From assembly GCA_003164715.1 (NCBI GenBank), contig PLTZ01000001.1, forward strand, positions 1 through 57,242: DNA of 57,242 nucleotides, read 5' to 3'. The notes below the pieces were generated by a model, which was not told the origin of the DNA, did no database searches, and was given only the letters and a program-made list of their open reading frames with translations. The translations under genes and the position numbers were made by a program. Position 1 is the stretch's first letter. Every line of letters starts with the position of its first letter. The stretch is from Opitutaceae bacterium (GTDB taxonomy: Bacteria; Verrucomicrobiota; Verrucomicrobiia; Opitutales; Opitutaceae). This document shows, one piece after another, positions 26,624 through 35,337 of this stretch.

Positions 26624-27928
26624 GTGTCCAAACTCGAATCATGTGGTGGGATGGGCTGGATTCCGATTTGCGTGGGTCTCGCGGTGCTGGCGCGCCTTGC
26701 GGCCCAGCTGGCGCTTGACGCGCTGAACCAGATCGAGACGCGCCGCAATGAGGCGCACTGCCCGGAGGCGCTCGCCGGAGTGCTGGACGCGGCGGAATAT
26801 TCAAAGTCGGTCCGCTATGCCCTGGCGAAAGGGCGACTCAGCTTGGTGGCGTCATCCTTCGACGCCGCGGTGCTGCTGGCCCTCCTCGTCAGCGGCGCGC
26901 TGCCATGGTGGTGGGCCAGGGCCGACGCCCTGGCGCCAAGCGCCGCATGGAGTGGGGCGTTGTCGATCGTCCTCGCGATGGGCCTCCTCTGGGTGGTGGG
27001 CCTGCCCCTGTCCTGGTGGGCGCAGTTCCATCTGGAGGAGCGTTTCGGCTTCAACAGGAGCACGCCCGCGCTTTGGGCGGTCGACCACGCGAAGTTCGCG
27101 CTTCTTGGGCTCGGCATCGGTTTCCCGGCTGCCTGGGCCGTGCTGGCGCTGGCCGGATGGGCCGGACTGTCATGGTGGGTGTGGGGCTTCGCACTCCTGT
27201 TCGGCCTGGAGCTGCTGATGGTGGTCGCCTTTCCCAAGCTCATCCTGCCGCTGTTCAACAGGCTCTCGCCCTTGCCGGACGGCGACCTGCGCACGAGGCT
27301 CCTGTCCCTTGCGGAGCGCACCGGCTTCCGCGCAAGGACAATCGAGCTGATGGACGGCAGCAAGCGCTCCGGGCACTCAAACGCCTTTTTCACGGGCTTT
27401 GGCCGCTTCCGGCGGATCGTCCTTCTCGACACCCTGATTGCCCAGCTCAGTCCCGCGGAGCTCGAAGCGGTGCTCGCCCACGAGATAGGCCATTACAAGT
27501 GCGGCCACGTCCCGAAAGCCTTGGCCTTGTCGGCCCTCCTTCAATTCGGCGGGTTCGCCCTCGTCGCCTGGCTGATGCGCACGCACTGGATCGCCGCTGC
27601 ATTCGGCCTGCCCGAGGGGGCGCTCGCGCCGGTTCTTCTTCTAATGGCCTTGTTTGGCGGGGTCGTGACGTTCTGGTTTGTGCCTTTCGGCAGCTGGCTG
27701 TCGCGCAGGCACGAATTCCAGGCCGACGCCTTTGCGCGGAAGGTCATCGGCTCAAGCGAGCCGATGGTTGGCGCGCTGCGCACGCTCTCGCGCAGGAACC
27801 TGTCGAACCTGACGCCGCATCCGCTCTACAGCGCGGTCTTCTATTCCCACCCGACGTTGAGTGAACGCGAGCGGGCGCTGCGCTCGGAGCCGCAGTCTGA
27901 TGAGGTAATAGACCTCGCAAGATGGTAG
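26624..27928 (+). CDS. M48-family CAAX-type membrane protease (Ste24/HtpX-like)
   Basis: A 434-residue multi-pass zinc protease. The zinc motif HEIGH is in LAHEIGHYKCGHVPKA, the third ligand Glu in RRHEFQADAFA, and the substrate-region motif HPTLSERERALR is near the C-terminus. The N-terminal half is a CAAX protease 1-type membrane domain (WWAQFHLEERFGFNRSTP). It probably acts in membrane-protein quality control. The GTG start at 26624 is used; an ATG at 26651 is as likely. Confidence 0.92.
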   Translation: MSKLESCGGMGWIPICVGLAVLARLAAQLALDALNQIETRRNEAHCPEALAGVLDAAEYSKSVRYALAKGRLSLVASSFDAAVLLALLVSGALPWWWARADALAPSAAWSGALSIVLAMGLLWVVGLPLSWWAQFHLEERFGFNRSTPALWAVDHAKFALLGLGIGFPAAWAVLALAGWAGLSWWVWGFALLFGLELLMVVAFPKLILPLFNRLSPLPDGDLRTRLLSLAERTGFRARTIELMDGSKRSGHSNAFFTGFGRFRRIVLLDTLIAQLSPAELEAVLAHEIGHYKCGHVPKALALSALLQFGGFALVAWLMRTHWIAAAFGLPEGALAPVLLLMALFGGVVTFWFVPFGSWLSRRHEFQADAFARKVIGSSEPMVGALRTLSRRNLSNLTPHPLYSAVFYSHPTLSERERALRSEPQSDEVIDLARW

Positions 27929-27978
27929 GGGTAGGTGCCCACCATGGGGCTCTTCCTGCCGGCAGTTCGTTGGAGGAT

Positions 27979-28443
27979 TCAGAGTGGGTTGCGACGGTAG
28001 TGACATGAATGTCGTATTGGCCGACACGGGCGCCTTAAATGCGTACTTAACATAATATAGATTGTGCGTTTCTCCCTCTGAGGTTTCCCCTCAATCCTTT
28101 CATGCTGCGATTCGAAGGTCGCGTTCTTGTGGCTCATGTTGTCACCGACGGGATCTCCCTTGTTTCGATAGAAGACTAATACCCAGCGTTCCGGAACCTG
28201 CGGCGATTCTGCCAGTGCAGTTGGGGCGTGACGGCAAAAGAAAAGCAACCTGCGAGCCCCGCCCGGAGTAGTCGCATAGACTTTATGTAGTGTCGTTCGG
28301 TTAGGGAGCTCCCTGGCCGCTATCGCGGTTGCTAGTTCTGGTTTCTCCTTAATCTTTGCGAATATCTTCTTTGCCTCATCTGAGACCGTACCAGACATCT
28401 CCCTCTTGCGGACACTGAATGGGACAATGATGTCCATTATCAC
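27979..28443 (-). CDS. Toxin-like protein of a two-gene AT-rich module
   Basis: A 154-residue basic protein in a local low-GC stretch. The core LHKVYATTPGGARRLLFFCR followed later by VLVFYRNKGDPVGDNMSHKN looks like the strand core of a RelE/HigB-like mRNA interferase, but I cannot place it firmly. The last 35 residues after FESQHERIEGK are Arg/His-rich and look unlike the rest, so the natural end may have been lost by frameshift. The ATG overlaps the upstream gene's TGA, as in toxin-antitoxin pairs. Confidence 0.5.
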   Translation of the reverse strand: MIMDIIVPFSVRKREMSGTVSDEAKKIFAKIKEKPELATAIAARELPNRTTLHKVYATTPGGARRLLFFCRHAPTALAESPQVPERWVLVFYRNKGDPVGDNMSHKNATFESQHERIEGKPQREKRTIYIMLSTHLRRPCRPIRHSCHYRRNPL

Positions 28444-28724
28444 ACGGGCAACCGGTCAAGCGCTTGGCCGAGACGATTCATCAATGGCCGAAGGTGCTCC
28501 GGCGCCTGAACCGTCTCGATCTTCTCGATGCGAACCTTCATTGGCACCAAGACGCGAGGTTCAAGGAGAAATGAGCCGTTGGAGAGCGCCTGAACATGGA
28601 AATACTTAGCCTTGGCCTTTCGCAGGCTGATGCGTCTTTTTGCATCAGCGGCAATATCGTATACATCCACCACGGTAAGTGCGTTGGTGGACTTGCGTTT
28701 CTTATCGGTCGTCAAGGTCGCCAT
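28440..28724 (-). CDS. AbrB/MazE-like antitoxin candidate
   Basis: A 94-residue protein beginning MATLTTDKKRK. A swapped-hairpin-like core KRRISLRKAKAKYFHVQALS and SFLLEPRVLVP is followed by a helical tail, resembling AbrB/MazE-type antitoxins. Codon use is AT-richer than the flanks. The reading frame continues upstream, but those residues look non-coding. With the next gene it forms an overlapping pair. Confidence 0.55.
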   Translation of the reverse strand: MATLTTDKKRKSTNALTVVDVYDIAADAKRRISLRKAKAKYFHVQALSNGSFLLEPRVLVPMKVRIEKIETVQAPEHLRPLMNRLGQALDRLPV

Positions 28725-29340
28725 AATTTGAGGAAGGTGGGATATCCCACCTTTGTCAAGATTGGCTCGATCGTACGAATCGATATATCGCAAACGGAAG
28801 GAGAACCTTAAACTGAAAGCTGAAGCGAGCCGAGCAAACGTTCGAGAATTAGTTTCGAAATACCAAATTCTGATCGATCGACCCCCTACTCCAGCAGCGA
28901 TAGGGCTGTTGGCCAACAGACAACCGAGTTTTGCTTCCGGCTGGACATGCCGAAACTGATTCAAATCGGAAGTAAATCTCGATTTCAAAATACATTAAAG
29001 CTTCATATATAAATACCTATAAAAGTGATCGAAACAACCGACATTTGCTTCCGTTACCACCCGAGATCTCGACAAACTTTGACGACGCACAATCTGGGCA
29101 TCTAGCCCCCTTTGGACTCTGAACCTGTGCCGACCTTGACCATGCGTGCGCATAAACCCAAACCGATTTTGGTATCGAGCCAGTGGGAGCGATAGTTTTC
29201 CGCTGCGAGAGCTTTCGAACTTGCGAAGCACCCTGCCCCTTCCTGATTGCCATGGTGCCCGTCGGGCCGAAGTGGCACACGAGTGGCCTCTCAGGCGCGT
29301 CTGGACCTATATTCCCCGGAAGGCTACCGTAATCGCCCTA
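28725..29340. other. AT-rich intergenic region
   Basis: Over 600 bases of clearly lower GC than the flanks, with runs such as TTCATATATAAATACC. I see no supported gene. A minus-strand frame near 29017-29110 holds CPDCASSKFVE, a zinc-ribbon-like scrap that may be a decayed transposase or simply chance. The stretch probably carries the promoters of the toxin-antitoxin-like pair and of the GH2 gene. Confidence 0.5.
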
Positions 29341-32205
29341 ATGCCGCCACGTGCTATAACGCGTCTTCGCTTAAGCCGGTGTCTTCAGCTCGCTGCCATG
29401 ATCTCTACTGTGTGCGCTGCGCCCCAACTCCCGGCGAAGGAGGTTCTGTCGCTGGCCGGTGAATGGCGCATCGTACTGGGTGGACCGGCGCCGACCTTCC
29501 CGCAGGCGGCTTTGCCCGACATCTCTTACAATGACCGGATTGCTCTCCCGGCCACGACAGAGACGGCCGGCATGGGTCCCCTTAACGACGCCCGCGAAAC
29601 CTGGAATCTCACCCGGGTCCGCAAATACGAAGGTCCAGTATGGTACGAACGTGTGGTGGAGGTGCCGGCCGCTTGGAGCGGCAAGCATCTCGAACTGCTG
29701 CTTGAGCGAACCAAATACAGTCAAGTGTGGTGCGACGGCCAACCCGTGGGCGCCCAAGCCCTCTTTGGGTCCCCACAGGTGCGCAACCTGGGACCGGCGG
29801 TCCCCGGCCGACATAGAATCACCATCATGGTGGACAACCGCTCAGAGCGCTGGCCCGCGAAGGGATGGGACGCCCACCAGAATTCCGATGCGACGCAGAC
29901 CAACTGGAACGGAATCATCGGCCGCATTGAGTTGATAGCGCTGGATCCGATTAGCCTGAGCCGTGTGACGATCACGCCGCATCTATCCACCTCATCCTTC
30001 CATGTGCGGTTGGCCGTCAGCAATACAACCGGCAAGGAGATTTCTGGCAATTTGACCCTTTCTGCGGTCAGCACCAACCACGCGGGATCACCCCACGTGC
30101 CGACACCGGTCGACGTCCCCGTCCATCTCACGGCCGAGCCAACGGTGGAGATCGAGGCGGATCTGCCCATGGGAGGCGGCGCGCTGCGCTGGGACGAGTT
30201 TGCCCCGAGCCTTTACGCCGTCACGATCAGCCTGCGCACGCCGGCCGGAACCGAAACGCAGACCGTCGAGACTGGCCTTCGCGAATTCTCGGGAAAGGGC
30301 GGACAGTTCACGATAAACGGGCGGGTCACGTTCCTGCGCGGCAAACATGACGCCTGTGTATTCCCGCTTACCGGGCACCCGCCGATGGATGTCGACGGCT
30401 GGATCACCTACCTCGGCACGCTCAAGAACTGGGGAATCAACCAGCTTCGCTGCCACACGTGGATCCCTCCTGAAGCCGCCTTCACCGCAGCGGATCGCCT
30501 GGGCCTCTACATCGAGCCCGAACTGCCGTTTTGGGGCATATTGAACGAAAAGATTCGCGACGGCCTCATGCCTGAGGGGGAAGCCCTCCTCGCGAATCTA
30601 TGCAACCATCCTTCCTTCGTGATGCTCAGCCTCGGCAATGAGCTGCAGGGCGACCGCAAGCTCATGGCTCAAATGATCACAACCCTGCGGAGCCAAGATC
30701 CGGGCCGGCTGTATTCCGACGGGAGCAACACGATCCATTGGGACGCCCGTGAACAGCCCCACAACGACTGGAGAACGACCGCCACCGTGCCCGTGAACGG
30801 CAAGCAGGTGAAAGTCCGCGGCACGTTTGGCGGGCAATTTGCCGATGAAGGCATCGTCCAGACCGGCTTCGGCTCGACTCGCGATGACTTCAGCGAGGGC
30901 TTGGTCGGAGCGACGATGCCCCTTGTGGCGCATGAGACCGGGCAGTTCAGCGTTTTCCCCGATCTGCGGGAGATTTCCCACTACACAGGAGTGGTGCAGG
31001 CGCGCAATCTTGAGCAGGACCGCGAGACCCTCATCCGGCGCGGGATGATCGACCAGGCCCACGATTTCGTGCTCGCCTCGGGCGCGCTTGCCGCCGACCT
31101 CTACAAGGAGGACCAGGAGCGCTACCTGCGAACGCCAGGATTCGGCGGGTTCCAGGTCCTCGATCTGCAGGACTTTCCCGGCCAAGGCACGGCCCTGGTG
31201 GGCATGCTGAACGCCCTGATGGAAGACAAGGGAGTCACCACGCCACTGGCTTGGCGGCGCGCCTGCTCGCCGGTGACTGTTCTCGCTCGATTTGACCGTT
31301 GCACGTGGACGACCGACCAACACTACGTCGCCGACTTGGAGCTCGCCCACTACGGACCGGCGGATTGGAGCGATGTCACCACGGAATGGAGCCTGGTCGA
31401 TGCAACCGGCCGGATCGTAGCGCGCGGCGCATTCCGCGTCCCCGTTCTCGCCCAAGGCAAGGTTCATATGCTGGGCCGCGTTGATGTGCCTCTAGACGGG
31501 ATAGCGGCCCCGGCCCGCCTCGAATTGCTCGTTGAATCGCGCGCCGGCGCCGGCGGCCTGCGCGACGGTCAGCCCAATTTCAATCGCACTGAAAACCGCT
31601 GGCCGCTGTGGGTCTATCCGGCGGCAATAACCCAGCCCGCCGCGCCCGATGTGCTGGTCGCCAAGGATTGGAGTGCCGCGGTGGAACGAAAACTTGCTGC
31701 GAGCGGCCGAGTATTTCTCATTCTGTCCGACGACCGGGGCGATCCCACGTCGGGTGGGTATGCCAACGACTACTGGAGTTGGAATTTCTTCCACAACAAG
31801 CCGGGCACCCTCGGACTCCTCGTCGAAGAGCATCATCCCGCCTTGGCGGGATTTCCGACCCGCTTCTACAGCGAGCGGCAATGGACTGCGATCGCCCATG
31901 CAGCTCGTCCCGTGGTCATGAGCGCGTTGCCCCCTGGGACCCGACCGATCGTCCAGGTGATTGATAACCCGGTCCGCTGCGAGCGCCTCGGATTGGTCTA
32001 CGAGCTGGCCGTCGGTTCCGGTCGTCTGCTTGTCTGTGCGGCCGACCTGGATGCGCTTGCAGTGGGACACCCGGAGGCAGCCCAACTGCGTTCCAGCCTG
32101 TTGGCGTACGCCGAGTCACCTGCGTTTTCTCCTTCGATCGCGCTTACCTCGAGCGAAGCCTCCGCAATGCTGTCACTAAAGTTAGTAACCCCGGCGAAGA
32201 AATAG
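29341..32205 (+). CDS. Glycoside hydrolase family 2 (beta-galactosidase/glucuronidase-like), secreted
   Basis: A 954-residue enzyme. The signal peptide is at 1-27 (LQLAAMISTVCAA). The sugar-binding jelly-roll domain spans about 38-200 (VWYERVVEVPAAWSGKHLEL). An Ig-like domain follows. The TIM barrel (FLRGKHDACVFPL) has acid/base Glu in MLSLGNELQGD and probable nucleophile Glu in LVAHETGQFSVFP. About 350 residues of beta-rich C-terminal domains follow. The ATG at 29341 is chosen because it places the signal peptide at the start. GC and codon bias are lower than those of the esterase and oxidoreductase downstream. The substrate cannot be told from sequence. Confidence 0.87.
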   Translation: MPPRAITRLRLSRCLQLAAMISTVCAAPQLPAKEVLSLAGEWRIVLGGPAPTFPQAALPDISYNDRIALPATTETAGMGPLNDARETWNLTRVRKYEGPVWYERVVEVPAAWSGKHLELLLERTKYSQVWCDGQPVGAQALFGSPQVRNLGPAVPGRHRITIMVDNRSERWPAKGWDAHQNSDATQTNWNGIIGRIELIALDPISLSRVTITPHLSTSSFHVRLAVSNTTGKEISGNLTLSAVSTNHAGSPHVPTPVDVPVHLTAEPTVEIEADLPMGGGALRWDEFAPSLYAVTISLRTPAGTETQTVETGLREFSGKGGQFTINGRVTFLRGKHDACVFPLTGHPPMDVDGWITYLGTLKNWGINQLRCHTWIPPEAAFTAADRLGLYIEPELPFWGILNEKIRDGLMPEGEALLANLCNHPSFVMLSLGNELQGDRKLMAQMITTLRSQDPGRLYSDGSNTIHWDAREQPHNDWRTTATVPVNGKQVKVRGTFGGQFADEGIVQTGFGSTRDDFSEGLVGATMPLVAHETGQFSVFPDLREISHYTGVVQARNLEQDRETLIRRGMIDQAHDFVLASGALAADLYKEDQERYLRTPGFGGFQVLDLQDFPGQGTALVGMLNALMEDKGVTTPLAWRRACSPVTVLARFDRCTWTTDQHYVADLELAHYGPADWSDVTTEWSLVDATGRIVARGAFRVPVLAQGKVHMLGRVDVPLDGIAAPARLELLVESRAGAGGLRDGQPNFNRTENRWPLWVYPAAITQPAAPDVLVAKDWSAAVERKLAASGRVFLILSDDRGDPTSGGYANDYWSWNFFHNKPGTLGLLVEEHHPALAGFPTRFYSERQWTAIAHAARPVVMSALPPGTRPIVQVIDNPVRCERLGLVYELAVGSGRLLVCAADLDALAVGHPEAAQLRSSLLAYAESPAFSPSIALTSSEASAMLSLKLVTPAKK

Positions 32206-32538
32206 CGGCTTACACTCTTCGCTTTCACTTTCAGCCGGCGTCGATATTCCGACCATTCTTGCCCTCAGGGCAACGCGCGGCAAGCGCAGCGAACCCAACT
32301 TGGGGTTGTTCGCCGCACCCGTTGCCCCGGGCCTATCGCCTTGTGCCCGGGCGTCGCTCACCGATAGTAGAACCTATATCCAGGACCAAAGGCGCCCCCA
32401 ACCCGCCTATCGCCGGCGCTAGATCCCGGCCTGCTATGGGGCCACGTAGGTCAAGCTCGCCGCTTGCGATCAAATAGCCCCCGGATCCTCTATTCCCGGC
32501 CAGCCCGCCTCACCGTGCGCAGGCCCCACTTTCTCGCC
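32206..32538. other. Intergenic region with a possible hairpin
   Basis: No gene seen. CCCGGGC (32326-32332) pairs with GCCCGGG (32345-32351) around a 12-base loop, and AACCC/GGGTT (32292-32306) forms a smaller stem. Neither is followed by a U-tract. They lie between convergent genes and may act in termination. Confidence 0.35.
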
Positions 32539-33501
32539 TCACTTGGACGGGGTGGCAATGTCCAGCAGGCCCTGATCGCGAAGCCATTGCGCCAGGAGCG
32601 CCGGCCATTGCTCGAGGGTCGCGTCCCCTTTCCCCAGGCCCACGCCGTGGGCCCCGTGGCGGAACACGTGCAGCTCCGCGGGGACGCCCGCCTTCTTGAG
32701 CGCGCTGTAGAACTCGATGCTGGCCTCAACCGGGACGACGTTGTCGTCGGTCGTGCTGAAGATGAACGCCGGGGGCGTCCGGGCGGTCACCAGGCGCGTC
32801 GGCGTGTAGAGCTCCTCGAGGGCCGCCTGCTTCTCCTTGGGGATCTTCATAAGCGCCGGGTACGAGTCGATCATGCCCGGCTTCGCCGGCTGCATCGCGT
32901 TGATCCAGGGATAGCCGAGCACGAGGAAGTCCGGCCGGCTGCTGAAGCGGTCCACGGGGTCGGCGGCATCGGGCCTGCCGTCGTCGTAGGACGTGCCGGT
33001 CATCGCCGTCAGGTGCCCGCCCGCCGAGAAGCCCACCATGCCGATCCGGTCCGGGGCCAGGTTGTATTTCTTCGCAAGCGAGCGCACCAGGCGGACCGCG
33101 CGTTGGGCGTCCAATAGCGGCACTGGGTAGAGGTATTTCTCGCCCAGGCGGTACTTCAGCACGAAGGGGGTCACCTTCCTCTCGGCGAACCAGTCGGCGA
33201 CCTGCCGGCCCTCGTGGTTCATCGCGAGGCCGCGGTAGGCTCCCCCGGGGGCGATGACGACCGCCGCGCCATTGCCCTCATGGTAGGCCGGCTCGAAGAC
33301 GGTGAGGGTCGGGACGTCCTCGTCGGCGACCCCCAGGGCGCCCGGGGCGCCCCCATCCCAGAGCGGGAACGTGGCGACGTCCATCGACGGAAGGAACGCC
33401 GCCCGTGGAGGGGCACTGGCGGGCTGCGCGCCGGAGGCGCATAGCGCAAGAAGGACCGCAGTGATAAGGGCGCACGGGGCGCGAAGGGCGTAGGGGTTCA
33501 C
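32539..33501 (-). CDS. Secreted alpha/beta hydrolase (acetyl-xylan esterase-like, BD-FAE type)
   Basis: A 320-residue esterase with a signal peptide (MNPYALRAPCALITAVLLAL). The oxyanion turn is in VVIAPGGAYRGLAMNHEG, the nucleophile in GFSAGGHLT, the Asp in TDDNVVP and the His in RHGAHGVGLG. Homologues deacetylate xylan or other hemicelluloses. It fits the polysaccharide-use theme of the GH105 and GH2 genes nearby but is not in an operon with them. Confidence 0.88.
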   Translation of the reverse strand: MNPYALRAPCALITAVLLALCASGAQPASAPPRAAFLPSMDVATFPLWDGGAPGALGVADEDVPTLTVFEPAYHEGNGAAVVIAPGGAYRGLAMNHEGRQVADWFAERKVTPFVLKYRLGEKYLYPVPLLDAQRAVRLVRSLAKKYNLAPDRIGMVGFSAGGHLTAMTGTSYDDGRPDAADPVDRFSSRPDFLVLGYPWINAMQPAKPGMIDSYPALMKIPKEKQAALEELYTPTRLVTARTPPAFIFSTTDDNVVPVEASIEFYSALKKAGVPAELHVFRHGAHGVGLGKGDATLEQWPALLAQWLRDQGLLDIATPSK

Positions 33502-33868
33502 GTGAATTGGGCGGCTAGGACGCTACTCTGGGATGCTATCCCGCGCTCGTCCGGTTCGGCGGGACGCCGTACCCTCGCACTGGCCGGGGCGCCCCGTCAA
33601 TCGCCACCGTCGCGCGGATCAGCGCGCCGCTATCCTGCCCGAAAACGCCATTCTTCGGGACTAGCCCGCATCATGGAGCGGGAGCGGATCGCGCAGTATC
33701 GTGATGCCCGCGGCTTCGGCTCCCGTTCCGCTTCGCAGGAAAAAATCGCCGGCGCCGCGCATTTGACATTTGAAGCGGAGCGCTTCTGCCGTGAAGCTCC
33801 AGCGTTTGCAATGCCCACGATCCGGTGTAGGCCTCCCAGCCTCTTCCAATATCCCAATCCACGACCCC
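33502..33868. other. Divergent intergenic region
   Basis: 367 bases between the esterase and the Gfo/Idh/MocA gene. Open frames here lack good codon bias or any recognisable motif. It must hold both divergent promoters; I cannot place them. Confidence 0.4.
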
Positions 33869-35239
33869 ATGTCCCATCGACACGCCTGTTCCCGCCGCGA
33901 TTTCCTGAAGACGTCCCTGGGCGCGGCCTCGCTTCTCGTGCTGCCGCGCTTCGCCATCGGCCAGGCGGGCCCGCCGCCGAGCCGCAAGCTCAACCTCGCG
34001 TTCATCGGCGCGGGCGGCCAGGCCGAGGCGGCCTATTCCGGGTGCGAGGGCGAGAATTTCGTCGCGCTCTGCGACGTGGACGACAAGCGGGCCGCCGATG
34101 CCTACGCCAAGTACCCGGGGGCGAAGCGCTTCAAGGACTTTCGCGTGATGCTGGACAAGATGCACAAGGAGATTGATGCCGTCGTCGTCTCGACGCCCGA
34201 CCACACCCATTTCTGCGCTGCCTTCCTTTCCATGCAGCTTGGAAAGCACGTCTTTGTGCAGAAGCCGCTCACGCACAATATCTGGCAGGCCCGGACCCTG
34301 CGCCGGGCCGCCGCCCACTACAAGGTCATCTCGCAGATGGGCAACCAGGGCCACACGACCGAGGGCATCCGCTACATCAAGGAATGGTACGACGCCGGCG
34401 TGGCCGGCGACGTGCGCGAGGTGCATGCCTGGTTCGACGGGCCCGATTTCACCGTCGGCCCCTACTTCCGGATACCCGCCACGTTCCCGCCGGCGCCCGC
34501 CGAGGCTCCCGCGACGCTGGACTGGGACCTGTGGCTCGGGCCCACGAAGAAGAGGCCCTACAGCCCGGCCTACGCCCCGCTTGTCTGGCGGGGATTCTGG
34601 GACTTCGGCTGCGGCGAGCTCGGCGACTGGGCCTGCCACACGCTCGACGCCCCGTTCTGGGCCCTCGACCTCGGCTCGCCGAGCCGCGTGTCCGTCGAGA
34701 ACATCGAGATCATCCACGAGGGATTCGTCCCGCGCTCCTCCCACCTCAAGTTCGATTTCCCGGCCCGCGGCGACAAGCCGCCCGTCTCGCTGCACTGGTA
34801 TGACGGCGGCCAGCACCCCGCCCCTCCGCTCGATTGGGACCGCTCCAAACCGTTCCCGAAGGGCGGAATGCTCATGGTGGGCTCCAAGAACACGCTGATG
34901 ACCGGCGAGCGCCCCGACAGCCCCCACCTCCTGAACGACGCCATCTGGGAGGACTTCAAGAAGAACCTGCCGGCAAAGACCATCCCGCGCGTCAAGGGTG
35001 GGCCGTTCCGCGAGTGGCTGCGCGCCATCAAGGGAGAGGGTCCGCTGCCCGGATCGAATTTCGACTATTCCGCGCGGCTGACCGAGATGGCCCTTGTGGG
35101 CGTCATGGCGCAGCGCACGAACGAGGATATCGAGTGGGACGGCGCCAACATGAGGGTCACCAACCACCGGGACTTCGATCGGTACGTGCGCGAGCCCGCC
35201 CGCAGGGGCTGGGACTTCGGGGACGAGGTCTGGGGCTGA
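33869..35239 (+). CDS. Tat-exported Gfo/Idh/MocA-family oxidoreductase
   Basis: A 456-residue NAD(P)-dependent enzyme. The Tat signal is CSRRDFLKTSLGAASLLVLP. The Rossmann motif NLAFIGAGGQAEAAY starts near residue 42, and HVFVQKPLTHN provides the conserved EKP-like Lys (here QKP). A long C-terminal domain follows with WLGPTKKRPYSPAY and GELGDWACHTLDAPFWAL. Many such Tat-linked members occur in Verrucomicrobiota, Planctomycetota and Bacteroidota and act on sugars in the periplasm. The substrate is unknown. The ATG at 33869 is chosen because the Tat motif then sits near residue 9. Confidence 0.9.
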   Translation: MSHRHACSRRDFLKTSLGAASLLVLPRFAIGQAGPPPSRKLNLAFIGAGGQAEAAYSGCEGENFVALCDVDDKRAADAYAKYPGAKRFKDFRVMLDKMHKEIDAVVVSTPDHTHFCAAFLSMQLGKHVFVQKPLTHNIWQARTLRRAAAHYKVISQMGNQGHTTEGIRYIKEWYDAGVAGDVREVHAWFDGPDFTVGPYFRIPATFPPAPAEAPATLDWDLWLGPTKKRPYSPAYAPLVWRGFWDFGCGELGDWACHTLDAPFWALDLGSPSRVSVENIEIIHEGFVPRSSHLKFDFPARGDKPPVSLHWYDGGQHPAPPLDWDRSKPFPKGGMLMVGSKNTLMTGERPDSPHLLNDAIWEDFKKNLPAKTIPRVKGGPFREWLRAIKGEGPLPGSNFDYSARLTEMALVGVMAQRTNEDIEWDGANMRVTNHRDFDRYVREPARRGWDFGDEVWG

Positions 35240-35337
35240 CCGCCGCGTCATCCTAGAACCAGGCGAGCCGCAGGGCGCCTCGCCCCGGGGACGCTAAGCC
35301 GGTCCAATGGCCGCGGTCACCGCAGGGGCCGTGGTTG

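Noticed and set aside
29017-29280. Minus-strand frame with CPDCASSKFVE, zinc-ribbon-like
   Set aside because: Only one cysteine pair is seen, there is no family continuity and the region is AT-rich. A transposase relic is possible but not supported.
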